Source: Ancistrus triradiatus
Lineage: Eukaryota > Chordata > Actinopteri > Siluriformes > Loricariidae
Direction: 5' to 3'
Assembly: GCA_025084515.1 (NCBI GenBank)
Contig: JAJAGP010001976.1
Span: forward strand, 80,129-144,128
Length of the DNA stretch: 64,000 bases
The position numbers were made by a program, and so were the translations under genes. The notes below the pieces were generated by a model. That model did not search any database, was not told where the DNA came from, and saw only the letters and a list, made by a program, of their open reading frames with translations. This document shows positions 11,601 through 21,800 of this stretch, piece after piece; position 1 is the stretch's first letter, and each line of letters begins with the position of its first letter.

Positions 11601-11922
11601 TCCCTACCTTTAGGGTTGCTACCCTCAGTGCTATATTCTGGCCCCTCCTGATTTCTCTCTGTCTTCTCACACGCCTCCCTCCTCTTCGTCTTCGGCAAAC
11701 AGTAGTCCAATTTCCGCTGGTACCCTGTTTGCTACCAGTACCAGTGGTGGTCGTTGTTAACCTGGGCCGCGACCGATCCGGTATGGTGAAATTATGAACT
11801 CCCATACTTTATTTGGCAAATGTTTTTTACCGGATACCCTTCCTGATGCAACCCTCACCATTTATCCGGGCTTGGGATCGGCACTAGAAATACCCTGCCT
11901 GAGCAATCTAGCGGCTGGTTTA
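8693..11922 (-). mobile_element. RTE-type LINE (non-LTR retrotransposon)
   Basis: A 3.2-kb minus-strand LINE inserted in the gypsy integrase region, flanked by a 13-bp duplication. Its 5' end is near 11922 (region with gtttttaccggataccc on the plus strand), and its 3' end at 8693 is an AAAGAAG-rich tail. This size and order (endonuclease then RT) fit RTE-clade elements, which have a single ORF and simple-repeat tails. It appears full-length or nearly so, but its ORF is broken. Confidence 0.85.
8729..11805 (-). pseudogene. LINE ORF pseudogene: APE endonuclease and reverse transcriptase
   Basis: The ORF of the RTE-type LINE, read on the minus strand in several frames. The apurinic-type endonuclease starts near 11640 (ALRVATLKVGTMTGKG, VLCVQETKWKGSKARC) with further pieces at 11221-11030 (GADFKGHVGEGNKGDEEV). 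The reverse transcriptase core reads YGFMPRKSTMNAIFALRLLM and HCVIVDLEKVYDRVPREELW at 9910-9719. The YADD-type active site region between 9700 and 9215 is not readable in one frame. The C-terminal region reads RPALLYGLEDS, LRWFGHVQSAEEG and KRRRGRPKRS (9212-8729). Many frameshifts and stops are present. In the family this ORF copies its own RNA into nicked DNA; here it cannot. Confidence 0.85.
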
Positions 11923-11935
11923 CTGCCTGACGGCT
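11923..11935. repeat. Target-site duplication of the LINE, right
   Basis: Second copy of the 13-bp duplication CTGCCTGACGGCT. After it the gypsy reading (AKDPKKWSAV) continues for 23 bases up to the LTR. Confidence 0.9.
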
Positions 11936-11958
11936 AAGGACCCAAAGAAATGGAGTGC

Positions 11959-12777
11959 TGTTAGGGTTTGCCTTGTCCCCTCTTTTTTTTTTTTTTTCTT
12001 CCCCTTTTTTATTTGTTGATGCTACCTTGCCTCCGTTTGTTTATGTTCTTCGAGAGCGACGTGTGTTTGCTTCCACAGCGATCAAATGGCCGTCGTCCTG
12101 CACTCCTCCACCCACTCCACACCAGACACTTATCTCCTCATCAGCTGTTTCACCATTTATTTGCCGATCGATCGCCCAGACGACACCAGATTAGTCTCCG
12201 CTTCTAGCTGGTACCTGGTCTGTCTACTTGCTAACGCTATTAGCTTAGCATTTACCCTTACTATTGTCTGAGCATTTGCCTAGCGCCAGCTTGTCATTAG
12301 CTTCTGCAAATCGTTGTCTACAGCTGTTATGCTGCTTTATTTTTGCCATTCAGTCTCAGTATTATTCCCCACAGTAGTTCATTAGTATTTAGTGCCTGCT
12401 CTTTCTTTTCCGGCTCGCTAGCCGCATTTATTTTCATTTTTGGGAGTTAACTGCTGGTACTTTCTCCTCCTCCAGTTCCTGGTGTCCACTTCTGCCGTTT
12501 CCTGCACCATCCAGACCCCTGCTGACTTCCACTCCACCCAGGACAGTGGAAGCAACCACGCACAGCCGCCGCCTAGTCTGTTCGTTCTTGCTTTTGGTTT
12601 CCGTGCTGCCAACCTCCTGGACTCTACCTGCTCACTCACATATCACACCACACTATCACTGCATAACTCTTTTGTTAATAAATTCAGTTTACTGTACGTC
12701 GTTGTCCTGCGTCTGTCTGCTGATCCGCATCTTGGGTTCCGTCTTAAAGAAAAAGGGTTCTTGTCCCCCACATAACA
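11959..12777 (+). repeat. 3' LTR of the plus-strand gypsy element
   Basis: An 819-bp block starting TGTTAGGG and ending CATAACA, so it has the TG...CA tips and a TGTTA/TAACA inverted terminal pair. It contains a T-rich run (11981-12000) and an AATAAA at 12679. It opens with the same TGTTAG as the LTR at 17956-18448 and shares gcttccacagcratc, so the two gypsy elements are related but not the same copy. Confidence 0.7.
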
Positions 12778-12780
12778 CAG

Positions 12781-13018
12781 CTGACTCTAATTTCACCTTT
12801 AAATTCTAATCCTAGAGGTTCACATACTTTTGCCACTCACTAATGTATAATATTGGATAATTTTCCTCATTAAATAAATGACCAAGTATAACATTTTTGT
12901 CTCATTTATTTAACTGGGTTCTCTTTATCTACCTTTAGGACTTGTATGAAAATCTGATGATGTTTTGGGTCATATTTATACAGAAATATAGAAAATTCTA
13001 AAGGCTTCACAAACTGTA
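12781..13018 (+). mobile_element. Tc1 family A copy A2, right end fragment
   Basis: Reads as the right inverted repeat of family A: tcctagaggttcacatactt, then the ggtcatatttatacagaaat words. It ends cacaaactgta, about 16 bp shorter than the canonical tip. Together with 5595-5651 it brackets the nested insertions. The A2 transposase gene is entirely gone. Confidence 0.75.
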
Positions 13019-13189
13019 CATAATGTTTTTTTATTTTTTTTGTTTCAGCATGAAAATAAATAATAATAAAAAAATTGCATGTCCTACTCTGTCCTACGAC
13101 TGTAGGTAGGGTAAACCGTTGGCAGTAATACAGTCATTGTACCAGACCACAGTGCTGAAGAGGTAGTTGACCCATAAAGCAAAACTCTG

Positions 13190-13660
13190 AATTTACACAT
13201 TGGTCTAGGTACTCACCCTCACCTATGCTCATGAGTGTTGGGTAATGACTGAAAGAACAAGATGCCGGATACAAAAGGCTGAAATTAGCTTTATCCCGAG
13301 GGTTGCTGAGGATATGCTTGGTGATTCGGGAGGTGCTTGGAGTAGAACTTCTCTCCATTGTGTGGAGAGGAGCTGATTGAGGCGATTTGTGATCTGTTAA
13401 GGATGCCTCCTGGAGACCTTCCACTGGAGGTATATCAGGCAGAGCCAACAGGCAGGTGGCCCCAGGGTACTCACATGACCCTCTGGGGGGGGATTTATGG
13501 ATTTATCTCTCGGCTGCCCTGGAAGCCGCTTGGGATCTCCCAGGAGGAGCTGGTGGAAGTTGTAAGGGACAGAAATGTCTGGGCTTCTTTGCTTGCTCTG
13601 CTGCCACTGCGACCCTGAAATTGATAAGCGGAAGAGATGACATGAGATGTCCTTCTCACG
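13190..13660 (+). mobile_element. Rex3-like RTE LINE, 3' end
   Basis: Truncated LINE tail on the plus strand. Reads LTYAHECWVMTERT (about 13215), then MPPGDLPLEVYQAEPTGRWP and LGISQEELVEVVRDRNVWAS, the conserved C-terminal region of fish Rex3-like ORFs. It closes with gacatgagatg just after the stop, which recalls the short GATG-type tail of that family. Several frameshifts. A second copy is at 63480-63895. Confidence 0.75.
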
Positions 13661-13764
13661 GTCCAGTTTCGTAATATTCAAGTGTATGTTCAGTTAGAAA
13701 TTTGCAGCGAATAACTAAATTCATACCCCAGCACTGGCATTGATTCTGTTTTATTCTTTTATTT

Positions 13765-13945
13765 CATGGATTGTGCAGTGACTGTAGACCAGAAAGTCCA
13801 GAGTTTAAATCCCACCTCTGCCATGCTGCCACTGTTGTGTCCTTGAGCGAGGCCCTTAACCCACAATTTCTTGGATTGTAAAATTGTATCAATTGTAAGT
13901 CGATTTGGATAAGACCATCTACTAAATGTAAATGTCTCTAGATCC
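13765..13945 (+). repeat. SINE-2 copy
   Basis: Shows gtttaaatcccacctctgcc, gccactgttgtgtccttgag, cgaggcccttaacccacaat and the tail gtaagtcgatttggataaga. This is one of the better-preserved SINE-2 copies and includes the 3' tail ending in ctaaatgtaaatg. Confidence 0.75.
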
Positions 13946-14215
13946 AAAATCACATGTTCTTTGAACTATGGGTCACACCGGAAATGCTATTCTTTATGAA
14001 ACAGAAAAATTTCATCACTTACCCAAGGGTTAGCATCTAAATAAACACCCCAAGGTAAATAAATATAGTTAACTGTAAATGATTAAAGTTTGTTTTACCA
14101 TTCATCTTCAGTAATATAAGCCACTTGCAAGATGGTAGTAAAACAAAATCTGGACTCACAAAATGGTCTGGAACGTTTATCAGCTGGACTTTGAGTTTGC
14201 ATGCTGTGCTTTCAG

Positions 14216-14347
14216 CTGGGATGTAAGGAGATCACAGAAGACTGTCTAATGATGTACTTAGAGAGCAATCCACCACCAAATCAGTTTTTGTGCCGTGCTT
14301 ACTTCTGCCAGGCTCAGCTGAATTCACTATGCTCTCCCACCTCTGTG
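14216..14347 (+). CDS. cfap46: CFAP46 visible exon 1
   Basis: 44 codons in phase 0 between acceptor ttcag and donor gtgagt. The frame reads through EITEDCLMMYLES and QFLCRAYFCQAQL, which corresponds to the amino-terminal helical repeat of CFAP46 near residues 70-110 of the human protein. It cannot be the first coding exon because it has an acceptor and no initiator context. The upstream exon was not found. Confidence 0.8.
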
Positions 14348-17300
14348 GTGAGTATCTGTCTTTCCTGAATTCTTTAGAAATCTTCTGTCGCATGAGTGTG
14401 AGTACTGTAGATCATATAGGTGTGGTTTGTCAGTGTATACTTGCAGGGTATCTATCTAGGGATTCATGAAAAATATAGCAGCCTTCTTTCTCTGTCGCTG
14501 TTTTTTTCTAGGATCATATGGAGAAGGCTGTGGTGTGCTGTCTGAAGGCTATAGAGGTGTCCAAAGACAAGCCGAGGTATGTTGTGTAGTTAGAAGACAA
14601 GTGAAAGAGTACTCCTTAAGCTTAACCTATGCTGTTTTTTTTTTTTTTATGAAGGGTGATTTAAGAGCTTTTCAATATGTTGGTCTCATTTGTCTCGGAA
14701 TAACTGCTAACCTGCCATTTGTTTTGGCTCAGAAGCAACAAACATATTTTTATTACTACATTGAATTTTCCTTGCAAGCAGTGTGAACACAAGATATTTC
14801 ATGTTTTTTTTCTGGTCAGCTTTATTTAATTTGTTACTATACATTTATTCCTGCATTTCAAGTCGACACAAGGCTTCTTTTTTGCACAGTGAAGTTTTGA
14901 GTGCCATTTGTGAGTTTAAATCCTGTTTGCCAAAGTAATCCCTTGCCCATGTGGTTACATCAGCTATTAATGAATGGTGGTTCTTGATGCAGTGCCGTCT
15001 GTGGGATCAGAGGTTATTGGTATTTTGTTTAGGCCTGCACCCTTGCCCTTTATCCACTGAAATTCCTCCAGATCCATTGAGTTGTTTATTATTCACTCTA
15101 GAGAGTGAGGAGCAAATCCATTCCAGTTTGTAAATCCCTTACAATCTTTCTCTGAGGAACATTGTTTTTAAACATTTAAAAACAATCACACGAACTGTCA
15201 AACTGGAGATCATCTGCCCGTCTTTGTTCCTCAGACTCAGCCTTTTGTTGGATACTGCTTTTGTACCAAAATCTTAATTATAATTACCTGTTGACATCAC
15301 CTGTTTGAAATCACATCATTATTTAGTTTTTATTTGTACCTTTTTACTAGTCCTAAGGTGCCCTGTGCCTTTTTTGTTGTTTTAATGATTATTTATTACT
15401 GGAATGTGTTGCAAGTCGGAAATGCAGGAGTAGATTTATATTAACAAATTAGATGAAGTTGACCAGTTGTTAGTCAGAAAACATGAATTTTTCTGTAACG
15501 TCATGGCTTTGACAAGAAGTGCAAGTACATGTAGATATGATATTGTACACAAGTTTAAGGTACCATCTTTTTCTTTTTTTTTTTTCTCCTGTCATTTGTG
15601 ATTGCTTTTTGTCTATGGCATTAGTTTATCATTAGAAATATAGATTTCAAAATACAAGGTGGGGCAGTGGCTAGTGCCGTCATCTCCCATCTCCAGAGAT
15701 GCCCAGGTCGAGTCCTGATCCGAATGCTTGTGTGAAGTTTGCATGTTCTGCCTGTATCTACATGGGTTTCCTCTGGGTACTCCGGTTTCCTCCTACAAAC
15801 CATAGACATGCGTTATGTATGTTAGTGTCTCTGAATATGTCCAAATGATGGATGGGTTTTCAACCCCCCCGAACCAGTGCCTCCACTCCTCTAGGGCCAG
15901 TTTGACCGCCAGTAGCTCCCTTTTGCCGACGTCATAGTTGGTTTTGGCTGGGATGAGGCGGTGAAAGAAGGTGCAGGGATGCAGCTTATTATCCGGGCCA
16001 GTGCAGTGGGGAAGGATGGCGCCCACGCCGGAATCCAACGCATCCACCTCCACCCTCAACTGTCGTTGAGGATCCGGCAACATGAGGATGGATGGAGAGC
16101 TGCTTGAGCCTCTTGATCCGTGTCAGCCGTCCACTGGAACGTGATCTTGGTGGAGGTGTGTTTGGTTAATGGCGCCGCCACCTTGCTGAAGTCCTGGATA
16201 AAGCGACATTAGAAGTTTGCGAACCCGAGGAACCGTTGTAATTCCTTGTACCCTGTGGGAGTAGACCATTGCTTGGATCTTGGCTGGGTCCGCCCGGTTG
16301 CACACTCTCTGAATGACAAAACCCAAGAAGGTGATGGGAGTCCACGTTCACACTTGTCGGGCTTCATGAAAAGACCGTTCACCAAGAGTCTAGAGAGGAC
16401 CTGGAGAACATGATTGACATGGTCTCCTTCATCCTGGAAAAAAATCTAAATAACATCTAAGTATACAAATGAAAAAATGGTTCAGGTAATCCCACAGGAT
16501 GTCATTTATAAGGGCCTGGAAAACAGCTGGGGTGGCCAAAGGGCATTACCTGATACTCGAAATGTCCCGGGGGCATATTAAAGGCTGTCTTCCATTCATC
16601 CCCCTCCTTTATTCGCATGAGATGGTACGCCCTGCAAAGATCTAGTTTAGTGAAAATGGTGGCCTCTTGCAGGAGGTCGAAGGTGGAAGAAATTAAAGGT
16701 AAAGGGTACCTGTTGCGTTTCGTGATGGTGTTCAAGCCTCGGTAGTTGATATACGGTCCTTTCAAAAAACCTCCTGGAGGTCGTGGTAGTACAGAGGTAC
16801 CCGGGAGAGGTCTGGTGGGTCCTCTTCGAGAAGTGCGAGGCCCAACTCCCGGGGGAGGCGTGGCGAAGACGAGACAGCCCTCATGGCAGGATTCGCTTCA
16901 TCCTGAGATGTGACCCCGCCTCTCGTCAATAGTGGGATTGTGCAGAGCCAGCGAGGGATGTCAGAGAACCAGAGGGACCTTGGGTGAGCGGAAGATGGAG
17001 AGTGAGATCTCCTCACGGTGGTTCCCAGACACCGCCACAGTGACCGGGAAGGTGCGGTGAGTGAGCTGTGAAAGGAGTTTGCCGTCCAGGGCATAGACCT
17101 GCCTGCGTACCTCCAGGGCGATCAGTGGGAGACCCAACCGGGTGGCGAGGCCCTGATCCAGCAGGTTTTCCACAGCTCCGGAGTCAACGAGGGCCTGCAT
17201 AGCGTCAGCGGCCTCAGGCAGGTGGATGACGACCTGTACCATGAGGGAGGCTTTACTGGCTGGTGTGGGAACAAGAGTGGGGCAGGCGAGGAATCCCATA

Positions 17301-18775
17301 CTCAGGGGGAAGTCAGCCCCCTTGGGGCGTACTGGACAGGAGCGGATGAAGTGTCCCGGCAGTCCACAGTAGATGCAGAGCCCTCCTCCTGTGCTGTGTG
17401 CGTTCAGCTGAGGTGATGACCAGAACTCGACAGAGTAATCGGCCATCGAGCGGGAGCCCTGGCGAGAGTGAGAAATAAGCTGGTTAATTGTCTCTGTCAA
17501 AACAGTAACTTGTACGCTAAGGAGCCGGTTAGTTTCGGATAGCGTGTGTAATAACTGATCGTGCTGAAGTAGCTCCTGTCTCCTGAATAAAGAAAATGCA
17601 GGGGTACAGCTCAGGTGTGTGGAGCTTTATAAACTCTGAGGTGACCTTAGAATACTCTTCAGCCTCGTACTTTTTGCCAGCATCCAACAGGCACTCCACT
17701 CGAAGGCTGAACATCAAAGTAACACAGGCATTACAAGAGAGGCTTTGAGGAAATATCACTAAGATTGCTCAGCAGAAAACTGACAAGAAACTTCTGCAGC
17801 TGGTATTACATCACTAGTACAGCATTCCAGGCATAGTCAGGCTCCTGCACCTCCTCGAGAGCACCGAGCACTCCTGTCTAGATGAGATCTCCCCGAGTGG
17901 GTGGGGACCAGTTGGCTGCGAATCTGCGGGTTCCATACTTTTGGCCAGATTGTTCTGTTAGGGATTGCTTAGAAACCCTACTAAAATAGCATGGAATGGA
18001 ACCCAAAAATGCAGGAACGTGGTATTTCTTTACAAGATAACTAAACCTAAGCGAAAACCAGGTGATGAGCGCGAGAGTACAGGAAAGCAGTGTCAGGATG
18101 AGGCGGTTAACCAAGGTGTCACGGCACGGGGCCTGAACAGAGTAACGGAGCTAGGTAGCACAACGCTAATGCTAGCAGGTACAAAAAGATATCAGGTACG
18201 TGGCAAGACGATCTGGCGACTCCTCGTTCTCTGCATTGTTCTTTTAAAGCGATGTCATCACCTGACGGAATCAGGAACAGGTGAGGAGCCGCCCAAAGCC
18301 GGGTCTCGAGCCAATGGATTGCTGTGGAAGGAAGCACACACAAACCGCACACGCACTCGGTGAAAACACGCGAACTAAGGGACCGGGGTGAAACCACGAA
18401 TGGGGGAAAAAATGAAACGGAAACTGCGGCCGAGAGTGAAGTCTAACAATAATGACCCAATAATGGACTGGCACTCCTTTAAGGGATGGTTTCATGTACT
18501 GCTGTTAAGGCATAGATTACCCAATGACTCTGAATTGCATTAAATGGGTATTAAAATGAATAAATGAATAAATTATTTTAATATTGAAGAAAATGGCCTA
18601 TTAATGGGTCAGTTAAGTGCTCAGTTACTTTATGCAAGTACTGGGATTGAGGGTCTGCAGATAGTGGCAGCTGAGATGTACTGAGAAGTCATGAGCACAA
18701 CAACACTGAATAATAGAACTAGGCTGACAGTTATTAAAGTACTGCAGTGTGTGTTAAGTGTCTGTTAAAGTGTTA

Positions 18776-18818
<43 letters not shown>

Positions 18819-21800
18819 CCTTTCTCTCCTACAGATACCATTTTCTGGTCTTCAATGCCTCAGTGTTGTACTTCCAGACTGTGAAAGGTTTTCTGCGACC
18901 TGGACTGTGTCAGAATCTGCTCTCCTCTCTCACGCAGGTGCTCGGCGCTCTCGAGGAGGTGCATGAGCCTGACTACGCCTGGCGTGCTGAACTAATGATG
19001 TAATGCCAGCTGCAGGAGTTTCTTGTCAGTTTTCTGCTGAGCAATCTTAGTGATATTTCCTCAAAGCCTCTCTTGTAATGTCTGTGTTACTTTGATGTTC
19101 AGCCTTCGAGTGGAGTGCCTGTTGGATGCTGGCAAAAAGTGCGAGACTGAAGAGTATTCTAAGGTCACCTCAGAGTTTATAAAGCTCCACACACCCGAGC
19201 TGTACCCCCGCATTTTCTCTATTCAGGTAAATCATTCTCCATACCCTCTGGTCAGACACACCATGTATTAATTTTTGCTAGCACAGCAAAGCATCACTCA
19301 CATTTCTGGTCCTGTAAGAATGTTTGCAAAATGCCAAAATACATAGCCATCTGCTTCCTTAGTTTGTAACCTGCCAAAACCCAGTTGTGTTGCAAATATT
19401 ATTATTGTTGTTTTCTGTGGATGTTGTGGTCTGGCTGCCATGATTGACAGGTGAGGCATAACCTTCTAGATGTCGCAGACATTTTGACTGAGCTGAGTCC
19501 ACAATTACGTACCATCTACAAAATACAGAAACTTAAAGAGTGAGTATATACTCTTCTCTGTATGTAATGATGTTTTTGCTTTGCCATGTTTTGCTGTAGG
19601 AACAGACGTGGAGAAGACAAACGTTATGCAGCAACAATTTGTATCCTATTAACAAGAGCAAGCTAGTACAATGCAAGGCTTTTATACACACATTTTTGAA
19701 GAAATAATCGTCTAATTATCCTTATCCCAAAAAGAATCCCCAAAAATATTGAGACACAAGGGTACGCTCACAATAAGCACAGGTGAATACGCTAAACTTG
19801 TGGAGTAAACAAGGGACTAACATGCAGGGCTAACACTTAGTTAACAATTAGTTAACAAACATGAGGACCATGTCACACAGAGCTGTATTTCAGCTAATGT
19901 ATATGACAAGGTAATATATTGGTTAAGTAGCTTAATGACCTTAATAGAGGCTGCATGGTTGTACAAGTGGTTAGTGTGGTCAAGCTCCCTGGTTAGTTCC
20001 TAAGCTTGCCCTCTGCCTGTGTGGACTCCCTCCCAATATACACATGGGTTTTCTGTGCTTACCTCCCACATTCAAAAGACATGCCTTTAGGTTAGGTGGT
20101 TGGTCTAAACTGGAACAGTGTGATTGTGTCTGACTATTATCGATATCACCTTGCTCCTGTTGTGAACAGCTATTGTTGCTATTGTTAAGGGTCACAACGT
20201 TGTTGGACTATGGGTGGGTGATCAGACATTGTCTGAACTGACTAAGTATGTACTTACTTTGTAATTATATAAACTAGCTTTATAATACCTCATATGGTCT
20301 CGTTGTTCACATTTGCATGGCTATGTTTATGTAATAGTAAATAGCTGCAGAACAAGTGCTCGGTGGGTAGCACTGTCACCTCACAACGAGAAGGTCCTGG
20401 GTTTGATCCCAGGTGGAGCGATCTAGGTTGTGTCCGTATGAGTTTACTCCAGGAGCTCCGGTTTCCTCCTAAAGTCCAAAGACATGCTTTTGATTAACTG
20501 AGTACACTAAATTGGCTCCAACCCGAGTATATATGTATGACTATTTTAGATATAACTTGGAGTGTTGATATAACCTTGTGTCTGTTGTTGAATGGCCTTT
20601 GATGCTGAAGAGTGACATTTAAATAAACAAACCCTTTCTGAAACTGCAGTGTAAGAGGTTCCTATTGTTTCTGCCTGTCTGTAGACTCTACAGACTCTAA
20701 GAGTCTATATAAGCAGTTGTTGAGGACTGCTCGTCTACTTGTCTGACAGTTCAGAAAGCTCCCTGTTTTGCCGTTGTGTTTAGGCTTTCCAGCTAAGCAG
20801 CATGTCTTTGGAGATAACTCTGAGGCTCTATCTGTATGAACTGAGTTGGAAATCAGTTCTAGCTAGGTTTGCTAGAACTAGTAAAATGCTGTCGATGCCA
20901 TTAATGTTTAAAGAATATCCTTTTAATGTAGTCCTATCTGTAGATTTTATTTGTGCATTTCCAAACGGCCTCACAGTCATGATCACACTGTGTGCATCTG
21001 TACTGTCCTCAGCATGAAGGTGAGTAAATGTGGAAATGCAGCTGAGGAACTGGGAGAGATTTTTCTTCTGCTGACCCAGAGCCCCCAGAGCCAATCGCCT
21101 GCTTGTCACATTTCTCGCAGTGAGAACAGCCCTTCCATCACACTGACTGAAAGGTAGGCCTGTTACTCTATGGCATGGTTAGAGTAAACATGTTAACATT
21201 TGGAGCATCCAGTAATGTGGCTGTATCATGGCCACACTCAGAAGTCATAGGTGTCATTCAGATAAACAAACCTTTGATCACTTCGTAATCTTTTATATTA
21301 GGATTGAACTCCTTTTGGAACTGGCCTTCCTTTCTCTAGAGGTAAAAGAGCCTCGGTGTGCAAAGGACTGTCTAAAGGAGCTTGAGACCATTGATCTTGT
21401 GAGTGGACTGTCTGCATCTTATTTTTTATGTTTTCTTTCAGACATTTTGTTGCATTTTAGGGTGGGGTAAGAATGTGTTTTGTATCGAAAGTGTTGTCTG
21501 GAATGTTCTTTGTAATATAAAAAGTGGCTCGCATGGCACATATGCATTGCATCTGTAGCACTGTCTTTTACCCAGTTATACCTGTCTAGATAACTAGTAA
21601 TAAAATTACAGGTATGAACCATTTAACAGCTACATTAATTGACCGAAATGGACACTGACAAGACATTACCATGGTCACAGTCTTTTTAGGCTATAAAGGG
21701 TATTTTAAATTTGATTAGCAATACGACAGGCATATGCACTCACGAAGTAGTGGAAAGTCATAAACACATAGCTTGCACAAAAGTCTCTAAACACGTCAAC

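Larger units (their letters stand above)
7360..12777 (+). mobile_element. Gypsy-type LTR retrotransposon, 3' half, split by a LINE
   Basis: Plus-strand Ty3/gypsy remnant. It starts abruptly in the RT connection region (ttcctggggttcgccaattt), passes through RNase H and integrase to 8692, is interrupted by an RTE LINE (8693-11922), and resumes for 36 bp before its 3' LTR (11959-12777). The 5' LTR, gag, protease and most of RT are missing. The 5' break coincides with the damaged end of Tc1 copy B1. Confidence 0.85.
15820..17936 (-). pseudogene. Gypsy gag-pol pseudogene (antisense)
   Basis: A polyprotein remnant. The gag start lies at 17936, in frame with MEPADSQPTGPHP. The coiled segment TETINQLISHSRQGSRS follows at about 17500. 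A retroviral-type zinc knuckle CIYCGLPGHFIRSC (CX2CX4HX4C) lies near 17375. An aspartic protease motif ALVDSGAVENLLDQG lies near 17190. RT reads YINYRGLNTITKRNRYPLPL and FTKLDLCRAYHLMRIKEGDE at 16750-16590. It shifts frame before the YLDD active-site loop, which is not intact. RNase H reads VEVDALDSGVGAILPH (about 16050) and ends at SIIWTY. Gag is split by the inserted host fragment. Inactive. Confidence 0.85.
15817..18448 (-). mobile_element. Gypsy-type LTR retrotransposon, 5' half, antisense in CFAP46
   Basis: Minus-strand gypsy remnant in the intron between exons 2 and 3. In its own direction: 5' LTR (18448-17956), leader, gag start at 17936, an inserted CFAP46 fragment (17870-17582), gag zinc knuckle, protease, RT and RNase H ending at about 15817. 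Integrase and 3' LTR are missing. It holds the parts that the 7360-12777 element lacks, plus an overlapping RNase H segment. Confidence 0.85.

Noticed and set aside
2004..14215. CFAP46 first exon and promoter
   Set aside because: I searched for a coding stretch with an initiator and a phase-0 donor before 14216 and found none I could defend. It may lie outside the window.
17529..17759. Minus-strand ORF that could be taken for a small CFAP46-like gene
   Set aside because: It is the inverted copy of exon 4 read through into gypsy gag. It lacks a promoter, a start and a partner exon.
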